This document shows positions 23,579 to 34,220 of a DNA stretch of 64,000 bases, piece after piece. How positions within the stretch are numbered: position 1 is the stretch's first letter; each line of letters begins with the position of its first letter. The translations under genes were made by a program, and so were the position numbers. Under the pieces are notes generated by a model. That model was not told the DNA's origin. It did no database searches and worked only from the letters and a program-made list of their open reading frames with translations. The stretch comes from Oscarella lobularis (lineage: Eukaryota > Porifera > Homoscleromorpha > Homosclerophorida > Oscarellidae): assembly GCF_947507565.1 (NCBI RefSeq), contig NC_089191.1:2150240-2214239 (forward strand). Direction: 5' to 3'.

Positions 23579-25035
23579 ATGAAAAAGAGGCCCCATTAGG
23601 GACAGGGACGCGAAAATTTCCATTTTTTAAAGGCTCAGGCAGGGTTGAAAACATTTTTATGCATCAGATAGGAAATAGTTCGACTGATTCTCAGCGTAGA
23701 ATAAAAGAATTCTTATAAAGAAAAAAATGGGGGCCCATTAGGAACCGGGCCGCGAAAATTTCGCTCTATTAAATGCTAAGAAAGCGTTGAAAACATTCTT
23801 CTGCTTCAGATAAAACATCGTTCGACTGATTCCTAGCGTTAAATAAGAAAAACAATTTTAGATGAAAATGGAGCCCCATTAGGAACCGGGCCGCAAAAAT
23901 TTCGCTCTATTAAATGCTAAGGAAGCGCTGAAAACCTTTTTCTGCTTCAGATAAGACATCGTTCGGCTCATTCCCAACATAAAATAAGCGAAAAGTTTTA
24001 GATAAAAATGGGTTCCCATTAGGAACCGGGCCGCGGAATTTTCGCTCTTTTAAAAGCTAATGCAGCTTTGAAAACATTTTTCTGAATGAGAGAAGAGCTC
24101 TATTGACTGATTCACAACTTAAAATAAGCAAAAAATTATTAGATGAAAATGGGGCCCCCATTAGGAACCGCGCTGCAAAAATTTCGCTTTTTTAAAGGCC
24201 AAAGGGGCGTTGAAAACATTTTACTGCCAAGAGATATGACATCATTCGACTGATTCACAGTGTAAAATGCGCAATTTTTTTTAGATGAAAATGGGGACCC
24301 CATTAGGAACCGGGCCGCGAAAATTTCGCTCTTTTAAAGGCCAAAGCAGCGCTGGAAACGTTTTTCTTAATTAGAGAAGAACTCTGTCGACTGATTCACC
24401 GCATAAAATAGGCAAAAAAATATTAGATGAAAATGGGGCCCCCATTAGGAACCGGGCCGCAAAAATTTCGCTCTTTTAAAAGCTAACGCAGCTTTGAAAA
24501 CATTTTTCTGCCCCAGATATGACATCATTCGACTGATTCACAGCGTAAAATGCGAAAATTTTTTTAGATGAAAATGGGGCCCCCATTAGGAACCGGGCCG
24601 CGAAAATTTCACGTTTTCAAAGGCCAAAGCAGCGTTGAAAACATTTTTCTGCCCCAGATATGACATCGTTCGACTGATTCACAGCTTAAAGTAAGCAAAA
24701 AATTATTAGATGAAAATGGGGCTCCCGTTAGGAACCGGGCCGCGAAAATTTCGCTCTTTTAAAAGCTAAGGAAGCTTTGAAAACGTTTTTCTGAATTAGA
24801 GAAGTGCTCTATGAAGTGATTTCCAGCTGAAAATAAGCAAAAAATTATTAGATGAAAATGGGGCCCCCATTAGGAACCGAGCCGCTAAAATTTTGCTCTT
24901 TTAAAAGCTAAGACAGCTTTGAAAACATTTTTCTGCCTCAGATAAGACATCGTTCGACTGATTCACAGCTTAAAATAAGCAAAGAAATATTAGATGAAAA
25001 TGGGGCCCCCATTAGGAACCGGGCCGCGAAAATGT
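23579..25035 (+). repeat. 140-142-bp tandem repeat, about 11 copies
   Basis: CCATTAGGAACCGGGCCGC recurs at 140-142-bp spacing, with ATTAGG at 23595, 23737, 23878, 24018, 24160, 24302, 24444, 24585, a GTTAGG variant at about 24727, then 24869 and 25011. Within a unit, in order: GAAAATTTCGCTCTTTTAAA, GCTTTGAAAACATTTTTCTG, TCGACTGATTCACAGC, AAAATAAGCAAAAAATTATT and AGATGAAAATGGGGCCCC. Copies diverge by roughly 10-20% by eye. No coding potential was found. Confidence 0.93.
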
Positions 25036-25583
25036 TCGGTGTTTTTGCGCTCTAGGTTGTCTAATTTTTTTCTGTGCATGTGTGACAGTGTGCGAGATCG
25101 TGTTCGTATTTTTCAATATATGCGAAGAATGTTTATTCAGGTTGCTGATATACGGGAACTGCATTTTCAGTCATTGCGCTGGGATGACTGAAACCGGCTC
25201 AAAACGGGGCGACCGCGATGAAAGGAGGGAAAGATGTACAATCGCGAAAGGTTAGGAACGTTTTTACGTGCTTCTCGTTGCTCGCGATCGCGTTACGGGG
25301 GCTCTGTGTACGTTCGGAGGTGTTATCTTCGCGTTTATTCGCTCTCTCGTCGGTTTTTTTGGTTTTCGGCGCTTCTCGGTGATGTTACGAGCTTTCGCGA
25401 GGGTTTGTTGGCGTTGCGCGGAGGAAATTGGGGGCCCGGGAGGGGAGATCGATTCGTCTCGTGGGAGTCGAGTGGTTTTAGGCGTCTATTTCGCGTATTC
25501 GGGTCCTAATCGTGGTTCTCGACGTAGTATTGCTGTTAAATCTCTCCCGGTTCATCAAATTTACCGTCGGGGCCGTCTATTTT
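25036..25583. other. Single-copy segment, no supportable gene
   Basis: This stretch is moderately GC-rich with TCG/CGT-rich short words. Two overlapping open frames of 91 and 105 codons (25234-25509 and 25268-25585, + strand) show no recognisable motif, and their composition gives no reason to prefer one. It may be a 5' exon or promoter for the A exon cassettes that follow, but that is a guess. Confidence 0.4.
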
Positions 25584-26104
25584 AGGGGCAGTGTTAGGGC
25601 AGAGTCAATACTCATATTGGGTCCTAATTGTGTTACATATTTCTAATTAGTTTTTTTGGGGGGGTGCATAGGAATGGGAGGAACGAGGACAAGACCAAGG
25701 GACGCGAGGGAGAAGAGGAACAAGCAAGCAAGGAGAAGGAGGAATATCAAGGGATCGACGGTATGTGATGGAGGTAGAGTTTTTTATGTTGGATGATTTC
25801 TAATTAGTTTTTTTAGGTGCATAAGAATGGGAGGAACGAGGACAAGAGCAAGGGACGCGAGGGAGAAGGAGGAACAAGCAATCAAGAAGATGAAGGAATA
25901 TCAAGGGATCGACGGCATGTGATGGAGGTAGAGTTTTAGTAATTAAGGAGTTTCTAATTCGTTTTCTAGATGTGGAAGAGTGTAAGGAAGAAGGCTATGA
26001 ACAAGGGACGCGAGTGGGAAGGACGGAAAAGTGATCAGGAGGAAGGACGACTATCGAGGGATCAAAGGTATGTGATGTAGGTAGTTATTGAGGGGTCTCT
26101 AATT
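25584..26104 (+). repeat. Segment A: exon cassettes with GTATGTGATG introns (copy 1)
   Basis: The segment starts at AGGGGCAGTGTTAGGGCAG and is homologous to 45457-45821. It has two near-identical exon-like blocks, ending at 25760 and spanning 25817-25914; both carry ATGGGAGGAACGAGGACAAG and GAATATCAAGGGATCGACG. Intron-like 25761-25816 (56 bp, GTATGTGATGG...TTTTTTTAG) separates them. Intron 25915-25969 follows, with a GC donor. A different exon-like block, 25970-26067, ends at another GTATGTGATG donor. The last intron runs into the GTCC array instead of reaching an acceptor. The exon blocks are rich in AGG/GAG/AAG, so one frame reads as Arg/Lys/Glu-rich, but no family is recognisable. Confidence 0.75.
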
Positions 26105-26182
26105 CGTTTCTAAATTTGTCCTGGGGACAATTTGTCCTGGGGACAATTTGTCCTGGGACAATTTGTCCTGGGACAATTTGTC
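26105..26182. repeat. GTCC array (15/16-bp units), short copy
   Basis: The unit TTTGTCCTGGGGACAA / TTTGTCCTGGGACAA occurs about 4-5 times. TTGTCC and GGACAA are exact reverse complements separated by 3 bp, so each unit can form a hairpin. It replaces the end of the last intron of segment A. Confidence 0.9.
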
Positions 26183-26535
26183 CTTCTCCCTTTGCCTTTT
26201 TGCCTTTTCCCTTTGCCTTTTGCCTTCTCCCTTTTGCCTTTTGCCTTCTCCCTTTGCCTTTTGCCTTTTCCCTTTGCCTTTTGCCTTCTCCCTTTGCCTT
26301 TTGCCTTCTCCCTTTTGCCATTTGCCTTCTCTCTTTTGCCTTTTGCCTTCTCCCTTTTGCCTTTTGCCTTCTCCCTTTTGCCTTTTGCCTTCTCCCTTTT
26401 GCCTTTTGCCTTTTCCCTTTGCCTTTTGCCTTTTCCCTTTTGCCTTTTGCCTTTTGCCTTTTGCCTTTTGCTTTCTCCCTTTTGCCTTTTGCCTTCTCCC
26501 TTTGACTTTTGCCTTCTCCCTTTGCCTTTTGCCTT
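26183..26535. repeat. 20/21-bp polypyrimidine array (CTCCCTTTGCCTTTTGCCTT)
   Basis: The unit CTCCCTTTGCCTTTTGCCTT and a one-T-longer form give about 17 copies. The + strand is almost purely pyrimidine apart from one G per half unit. Lys/Gly/Arg frames on the minus strand are repeat artefacts. The same family recurs at 44486-45374. Confidence 0.95.
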
Positions 26536-26681
26536 CTTCTGAATAAATGCTGCATTTATTCAGAATAAATGCTGCAATTATTCTGAACAGAAAACATATT
26601 GAGTGCCTACAACAGAAAACAAATTTAGTACCTACAACAGAAAACACATTCAGTACCTAAAACAGAAAACATATTGAGTAC
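26536..26681. repeat. Short AT-rich palindromic units and a 25-26-bp repeat
   Basis: 26536-26585 holds GAATAAATGCTGCATTTATTC, an inverted repeat related to the 22-bp family at 41406. 26586-26681 holds about four copies of ACAGAAAACATATTGAGTAC-type units. Confidence 0.75.
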
Positions 26682-27926
26682 CCGTTTGCTAGCCCCTGTA
26701 AATTCGCTCTAATTTATTACATGAGAGACCCATTGGCTAACCCCCTGTAATTTCGCTGTAATTTAATACAGGTGAGACCCATTGGCTAACCCCCTGTAAT
26801 TTCGCTGTAATTTATTACAGGACAGACCCGTTGGCTAACCCCCTGTAATTTCGCTGTAATTTATTACAGGACGGACCCGTTGGCTAACCCCCTGTAATTT
26901 CACTGTAATTTATTACAGGAGAGACCCGTTGGCTAACTCCCTGTAATTTCGCTGTAATTTATTACAGGAGAGACTTGTTTGCTAGCCCCTGTAATATCGC
27001 TGTAATTTATTACAGGAGAGACCCATTGGCTAACCCCCTGTAATTTCGCTGTAATTTATTACAGGAGAGACCCGTTGGCTAGCCCCTGTAATTTCACTGT
27101 AATTTATTACAGGAGAGACCCGTTGGCTAACCCCCTGTAATTTCGCTGTAATTTATTACAGGAGAGACTTGTTTGCTAGCCCCTGTAATTTCACTGTAAT
27201 TTATTACAGGAGAGACCCATTGGCTAACCCCCTGTAATTTCGCTGTAATTTATTACAGGAGAGACTTGTTGTCTAGCCCCTGTAATTTCACTGTAATTTA
27301 TTACAGGAGATACCCGTTGCCTAACCCTCTGTAATTTCGCTGTAATTTATTACAGGAGAGACCCGTTGGCTAACCCCCTTTAATTTCACTGTAATTTATT
27401 ACAGGAGAGACCCATTGGCTAACCCCCTTTAATTTCGCTGTAATTTATTACAGGAGAAACCCGTTGGCTAACCGCCTTTAATTTCACTGTAATTTATTAC
27501 AGGAGAGACCCATTGGCTAACCCCCTTTAATTTCGCTGTAATTTATTACAGGAGAGACCCGTTGGGTAACCCCTGTAATTTCGCTGTAATTTATTACAGG
27601 AGATACCCGTTGGCTAACCCCCCTGTAATTTCGCTGTAATTTATTACAGGAGGGACCCGTTGGCTAACCCCCTTTAATTTCGCTGTAATTTATTACAGGA
27701 GAAACCCGTTGGCTAACCCCCTGTAATTTCGCTTTAATTTATTACAGGAGAGACCCGTTGGCTAACCCCCTGTTATTTCGCTGTAATTTATTACAGGAGA
27801 GACCCGTTGGCTAACCCCCTGTAATTTCGCTGTAATTTATTACAGGAGAAACCCGTTGGCTAACCCCCTGTAATTTCGCTGTAATTTATTGCAGGAGAGA
27901 CCCGTTGTCTAGCCCCTGTAATTTCG
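26682..27926. repeat. 49-bp tandem repeat, about 25 copies, with internal inverted repeat
   Basis: The unit reads GAGACCCGTTGGCTAACCCC, then CTGTAATTTCGCTG, then TAATTTATTACAG, and repeats every 49 bp (ACCCGTTGG at 27802 and 27851). CTGTAAT and ATTACAG are perfect 7-bp inverted repeats about 13 bp apart in each unit. At 27926 the last copy breaks inside AATTTCGC and joins the 21/24-bp array. Confidence 0.95.
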
Positions 27927-29585
27927 CGGAGTACGTACACCGCCTGCCAGAATATCTACACCGTCTGCTGGAGGAGTACGTACACCGCCTGCGAGGATAT
28001 ATACACCGCCAGCCGGAATATATACGCCGCCTGCCGGCGGAGTACTTGCACCGCCTGCCAGAATATCTACACCGCCGGCCAGAATACACAGCCTGCCGGA
28101 ATATATACACCGCCTCTGGCAGTGAACGTACACCGCCTGCCGGAATATATACACCGCCTGCCAAAATATCTACACCGCTTGCCGGAGTATATACACCGCC
28201 TGCTGGCGCAGTACGTACACCGCCTGCGAGAATATATACACCGCCTGCCGGCGGAGTACGTACACCGCCTGCCAGAATATATACACCGCCTGCAGGCGTA
28301 GTACGTACACTGCCTGCCAGAATATATACACCGCCTGCCAAAATATCTACACCGCCTGCCGGAATATATACACCGCCTTCTGGCGGAATAATGACAACGC
28401 CTGCCAGAATATCTACACCGCTTTCTGGCGAAGTACGTACACCGCTTTCCGGAATATATACACCGCCTCCGGAATATATACACCGCCTGCTGGCGGAGTA
28501 CGTACACCGCCTGCACGAATATATACACCGCCTGCCGGAATACACCGCCCTCCGGAAGATATACACCGCCAGCTGGCGGAGTACGTACATTGCCTGCCGG
28601 AATATATACACCGCCTGCCGGCGGAGTACGCACACCGCCTGCCGCAATATATACGCCGCCTGCCGGAGTATCTACGCAGCATGCCGGCGGAGTACGTACA
28701 CCGCCTGCCAGAATATATACACCGCCTGCCAGAATATATACACCGCCTGCCGGCGGAGTACGTACACCGCCTGCCGGCGGAGTACGTACACCGCCTGCAG
28801 GAATATACAAACCGCCTGCTGGCGGAGTACGTACACCGCTTTCCGGAATATATACACCGCCTGCCGGAATATATACACCGCCTGCTGGCGGAGTACGTAC
28901 ACCGCCTGCGAGAATATATACACCGCCTGCCGGCGGAGTACGTACACCGCCTGCAAAAATATCTACACCGCCTGCTGGCGGAGTACGTACACGCCTGCCA
29001 GAATATATACACCGCCTGCCGGAATATATACAACGCCTGCCGGCGGAGTACGTACACGCCTGCCGGTATATAAACACCGCCTTCAGGCGGAGTACGCACA
29101 CAGCCTTCCGGAATATATACACCGCTTGCCTTAATATATACACCGCCTGCCGGCGAAGTACGTACACCGCTTGCCGTAATATATACACCGCTTGCCGGAA
29201 TATATAAAAAGCCTGCCGGTGGAGTACGTACACTGCCTTCCGGAATATATACACCGCTTTCCGGAATATTTACACCGCCTGCCGGCGGAGTACGTACACC
29301 GCCTGCCGGAGTATATACACCGCCTGCCGGAATATCTACACCGCTTGCCGGCGGAGTACGTACACGCCTGCCGGAATATATACACTGCTTGCCGGCGGAG
29401 TACGTACACGCCTGCCGGAATATATACACCGCCTGCCGGAATATATACACCGCCTGCTGGCAGAGTACGTACACGCCTGCCGGTATATATACACCGCCTT
29501 CCCGTGGAGTATGTACACCGCTTCCGTAATACATACACTGCCTGTCGGCAAAGTACGTACACTGCCTTCCGGAATATATACACCG
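27926..29585. repeat. 21/24-bp mixed array, block 1
   Basis: Two related units alternate irregularly: GCCGGAATATATACACCGCCT (21 bp; the E unit) and a 24-bp form with GCCGGCGGAGTACGTACACC then GCCT. Minor forms carry AGAATATC, GCAGG or GCTGGC. Because both units are multiples of three, all frames stay open for long stretches (YIPAGGVRTPPAGG-type on the minus strand). These are not supported as proteins. Confidence 0.93.
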
Positions 29586-32500
29586 TTGTAGCCGTTGTAG
29601 TCGTTGTAGTCGTTGTAGCCGTTGTAGTCGTTGTAGCCGTTGTAGTCGTTGTAGCCGTTGTAGTCGTTGTAGTCGTTGTAGCCGTTGTAGTCGTTGTAGC
29701 CGTTGTAGTCGTTGTAGTCGTTGTAGCCGCTGTAGTCGTTGTAGCCGTTGTAGTCGTTGTAGTCGTTGTAGCCGTTGTAGTCGTTGTAGCCGTTGTAGTC
29801 GTTGTAGTCGTTGTAGCCGCTGTAGTCGTTGTAGCCGTTGTAGTCGTTGTAGTCGTTGTAGCCGTTGTAGTCGTTGTAGCCGTTCTAGTCGTTGTAGTCG
29901 TTGTAGCCGTTGTAATCGTTGTAGCCGTTGTAGTCGTTGTAGTCGTTGTAGCCGTTGTAGTCGTTGTAGCCGTTGTAGTCGTTGTAGCCGTTGTAGTCGT
30001 TGTAGTCGTTGTAGTCGTTGTAGTCGTTGTAGCCGTTGTAGTCGTTTTAGCCGTTGTAGCCGTTGTAGTCGTTGTAGCCGTTGTAGTCGTTTTAGCCGTT
30101 GTAGTCGTTGTAGTCGTTGTAGCCGTTGTAGTCGTTGTAGCCGTTGTAGTCGTTGTAGTCGTTGTAGTCGTTGTAGCCGTTGTAGTCGTTGTAGTCGTTG
30201 TAGCCGTTGTAATCGTTGTAGCCGTTGTAGTCGTTTTAGCCTTTGTAGTCGTTGTAGTCGTTGTAGCCGTTGTAGTCGTTGTAGCCGTTGTAGTCGTTGT
30301 AGTCGTTGTAGTCGTTGTAGCCGTTGTAGTCGTTGTAGCCGTTGTAGTCGTTGTAGTCGTTTTAGCCTTTGTAGTCGTTGTAGCCGTTGTAGCCGTTCTA
30401 GTCGTTGTAGTCGTTGTAGCCGTTGTAATCGTTATAGTCGTTGTAGCCGTTGTAGTCGTTGTAGCCGTTGTAGTCGTTGTAGCCCTTGTAGTCGTTGTAG
30501 TCGTTGTAGCCGTTGTAGTCGTTGTAGCCGTTGTAGTCGTTGTAGCCGTTGCAGTCATTGTAGTCATTGTAGCCGTTGTAGTCGTTGTAGTCGTTGTAGC
30601 CGTTGTAGTCGTTGTAGCCGTTGTAGTCGTTGTAGTCGTTGTAGTCGTTGTAGCCGTTGCAGTCATTGTAGTCATTGTAGCCGTTGTAGTCGTTGTAGTC
30701 GTTGTAGCCGTTGTAGCCGTTGTAGTCGTTGTAGTCGTTGTAGCCGTTGTAGTCGTTGTAGCCGTTGCAGTCATTGTAGTCATTGTAGCCGTTGTAGTCG
30801 TTGTAGTAGTTGTACCTTTGTAGCCGTTGTAGTCGTTGTAGTCGTTGTAGCCGTTGTAGTCGTTGTAGTCGTTGTAGCCTTTGTAGTAGTTGTACCTTTG
30901 TAGCCGTTGTAGTCGTTGTAGTCGTTGTAGCCGTTGTAGTCGTTGTAGCCGTTGTAGTCGTTGTAGTCGTTGTAGCCGTTGTAATCGTTGTAGCCGTTGT
31001 AGTCGTTGTAGTCGTTTTAGCCTTTGTAGTCGTTGTAGTCGTTGTAGCCGTTCTAGTCGTTGTAGTCGTTGTAGTCGTTGTAGTCGTTGTAGTCGTTGTA
31101 GCCGTTGTAGTCGTTGTAGTCGTTTTAGCCTTTGTAGTCGTTGTAGCCGTTGTAGCCGTTCTAGTCGTTGTAGTCGTTGTAGCCGTTGTAATCGTTGTAG
31201 TCGTTGTAGCCGTTGTAGTCGTTGTAGTCGTTGTAGTCGTTGTAGCCGTTGTAGTCGTTGTAGCCGTTGTAGTCGTTGTAGTCGTTTTAGCCGTTGTAGT
31301 CGTTGTAGTCGTTGTAGCCGTTCTAGTCGTTGTAGTCGTTGTAGCCGTTGTAATCGTTGTAGCCGTTGTAGTCGTTGTAGTCGTTGTAGCCGTTGTAGTC
31401 GTTGTAGTCGTTGTAGCCGTTGTAGTCGTTGTAGCCGTTGTAGTCGTTGTAGCCGTTGTAGTCGTTGTAGTCGTTGTAGTCGTTGTAGTCGTTGTAGCCG
31501 TTGTAGTCGTTTTAGCCGTTGTAGTCGTTGTAGTCGTTGTAGCCGTTGTAGTCGTTGTAGCCGTTGTAGTCGTTGTAGTCGTTGTAGTCGTTGTAGCCGT
31601 TGTAGTCGTTGTAGCCGTTGTAGTCGTTGTAGTCGTTGTAGCCTTTGTAGTCGTTGTAGCCGTTGTAGTCGTTGTAGTCGTTGTAGTCGTTGTAGCCGTT
31701 GTAGTCGTTGTAGCCGTTGTAGTCGTTGTAGCCCTTGTAGTCGTTGTAGTCGTTGTAGCCGTTGTAGTCGTTGTAGCCGTTGTAGTCGTTGTAGCCGTTG
31801 CAGTCATTGTAGTCATTGTAGCCGTTGTAGTCGTTGTAGTCGTTGTAGCCGTTGTAGTCGTTGTAGCCGTTGTAGTCGTTGTAGTCGTTGTAGTCGTTGT
31901 AGCCGTTGCAGTCATTGTAGTCATTGTAGCCGTTGTAGTCGTTGTAGTCGTTGTAGCCGTTGTAGCCGTTGTAGTCGTTGTAGTCGTTGTAGCCGTTGTA
32001 GTCGTTGTAGCCGTTGCAGTCATTGTAGTCATTGTAGCCGTTGTAGTCGTTGTAGTAGTTGTACCTTTGTAGCCGTTGTAGTCGTTGTAGTCGTTGTAGC
32101 CGTTGTAGTCGTTGTAGTCGTTGTAGCCTTTGTAGTAGTTGTACCTTTGTAGCCGTTGTAGTCGTTGTAGTCGTTGTGGTCGTTGTAGCCGTTGTAGTCG
32201 TTGTAGTCGTTGTAGCCGTTGTAGTCGTTGTAGCCGTTGTAGTCGTTGTAGTCGTTGTAGCCTTTGTAGTAGTTGTACCTTTGTAGCCGTTGTAGTCGTT
32301 GTAGTCGTTGTAGTCGTTGTAGTCGTTGTAGTCGTTGTAGCCGTTGTAGTCGTTGTAGTCGTTGTAGCCGTTGTAGTCGTTGTAGCCGTTGCAGTATGAT
32401 GTAGTCATTGTAGCCGTTGTAGTCGTTGTAGTAGTTGTACCTTTGTAGCCGTTGTAGTCGTTGTAGCCGTTGTAGCCGTTGTAGTCGTTGTAGTCGTTGT

Positions 32501-34220
32501 AGTAGTTGTACCTTTGTAGCCGTTGTAGTCGTTGTAGCCGTTGTAGTCGTTGTAGTCGTTGTAGCCGTTGTAGTCGTTGTAGCCGTTGTAGTCGTTGTAG
32601 TAGTTGTACCTTTGTAGCCGTTGTAGTCGTTGTAGCCGTTGTAGTCGTTGTAGCCGTTGTAGTCGTTGTAGTCGTTGTAGCCTTTGTAGTCGTTGTAGCC
32701 GTTGTAGTCGTTGTAGTCGTTGTAGTCGTTGTAGCCGTTGTAGTCGTTGTAGCCGTTGTAGTCGTTGTAGCCCTTGTAGTCGTTGTAGTCGTTGTAGCCG
32801 TTGTAGTCGTTGTAGCCGTTGTAGTCGTTGTAGCCGTTGCAGTCATTGTAGTCATTGTAGCCGTTGTAGTCGTTGTAGTCGTTGTAGCCGTTGTAGTCGT
32901 TGTAGCCGTTGTAGTCGTTGTAGTCGTTGTAGTCGTTGTAGCCGTTGCAGTCATTGTAGTCATTGTAGCCGTTGTAGTCGTTGTAGTCGTTGTAGCCGTT
33001 GTAGCCGTTGTAGTCGTTGTAGTCGTTGTAGCCGTTGTAGTCGTTGTAGCCGTTGCAGTCATTGTAGTCATTGTAGCCGTTGTAGTCGTTGTAGTAGTTG
33101 TACCTTTGTAGCCGTTGTAGTCGTTGTAGTCGTTGTAGCCGTTGTAGTCGTTGTAGTCGTTGTAGCCTTTGTAGTAGTTGTACCTTTGTAGCCGTTGTAG
33201 TCGTTGTAGTCGTTGTGGTCGTTGTAGCCGTTGTAGTCGTTGTAGTCGTTGTAGCCGTTGTAGTCGTTGTAGCCGTTGTAGTCGTTGTAGTCGTTGTAGC
33301 CTTTGTAGTAGTTGTACCTTTGTAGCCGTTGTAGTCGTTGTAGTCGTTGTAGTCGTTGTAGTCGTTGTAGTCGTTGTAGCCGTTGTAGTCGTTGTAGTCG
33401 TTGTAGCCGTTGTAGTCGTTGTAGCCGTTGCAGTATGATGTAGTCATTGTAGCCGTTGTAGTCGTTGTAGTAGTTGTACCTTTGTAGCCGTTGTAGTCGT
33501 TGTAGCCGTTGTAGCCGTTGTAGTCGTTGTAGTCGTTGTAGCAGTTGTACCTTTGTAGCCGTTGTAGTCGTTGTAGCCGTTGTAGTCGTTGTAGTCGTTG
33601 TAGCCGTTGTAGTCGTTGTAGCCGTTGTAGTCGTTGTAGTAGTTGTACCTTTGTAGCCGTTGTAGTCGTTGTAGCCGTTGTAGTCGTTGTAGTCGTTGTA
33701 GTCGTTGTAGCCGTTGTAGTCGTTGTAGCCGTTGTAGTCGTTGTAGTCGTTGCAGTCATTGTAGTCATTGTAGTCGTTGTGGTCGTTGTAGTCGTTGTAG
33801 TCGTTGTAGCCGTTGTAGTCGTTGTAGCCGTTGTAGTCGTTGTAGCCGTTGTAGTCGTTGTAGCCGTTGCAGTCATTGTAGTCATTGTAGCCGTTGTAGT
33901 CGTTGTAGTCATTGTAGCCGTTGTAGTCGTTGTAGTAGTTGTACCTTTGTAGCCGTTGTAGTCGTTGTAGTCGTTGTAGCCGTTGTAGTCGTTGTAGCCT
34001 TTGTAGTCGTTGTAGTCGTTGTAGTCGTTGTAGTCGTTGTAGCCGTTGTAGTCGTTGTAGCCGTTGCAGTCATTGTAGTCATTGTAGCCGTTGTAGTCGT
34101 TGTAGTAGTTGTACCTTTGTAGCCGTTGTAGTCGTTGTAGTCGTTGTAGCCGTTGTAGTGGTTGTAGCCTTTGTAGCCTTTGTAGCCGTTGTTGTAGTTG
34201 TTGTAGTTGTAGCCGTTGTA
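29586..34220. repeat. Second 9-bp array (AGTCGTTGT / AGCCGTTGT), long block
   Basis: About 4.6 kb of 9-bp units, mainly TTGTAGTCG and TTGTAGCCG, with variants TTGTAATCG, TTTTAGTCG and TTGCAGTCA. Insert-like pieces TTGTAGTAGTTGTACCTTTG occur at intervals (30800, 30880, 32050, 32130, 32270, 32430, 32500, 32590, 33090 and on to 34100). A 1,039-bp stretch is tandemly duplicated (separate entry). Long Val, Thr, Arg-Cys-Ser and Asn-Asp-Tyr frames are artefacts of the repeat. Confidence 0.95.
32059..33660. repeat. 1,039-bp tandem duplication inside the second 9-bp array
   Basis: Landmarks recur exactly 1,039 bp apart: the GTACC inserts at 32061 and 33100, a GTTGTGGTCG variant near 32175 and 33214, and the GCAGTATGATG variant near 32392 and 33431. 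The second copy departs from the first after about 33660. Near-identity indicates a recent event. 1,039 is not a multiple of nine because of the irregular insert units. Confidence 0.85.

Noticed and set aside
23203-23654. Minus-strand frames over the 28-bp array (FAHQNFGDR-type repeats)
   Set aside because: 28-bp units shift the frame at each copy; the peptides are all shadows of the same DNA repeat.
25234-25585. Two overlapping frames of 91 and 105 codons
   Set aside because: No recognisable motif, and the overlap in two frames suggests chance in CG-rich DNA.
26085-26647. Lys/Gly/Arg-rich 'basic protein' frames on the minus strand, also at 44290-45420
   Set aside because: Translation of the 20-bp polypyrimidine repeat. 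Several frames on both strands are equally open.
26682-27926. Telomere-like CTAACCC words in the 49-bp repeat
   Set aside because: They occur once per 49-bp unit within a longer conserved unit and never as a telomeric tract.
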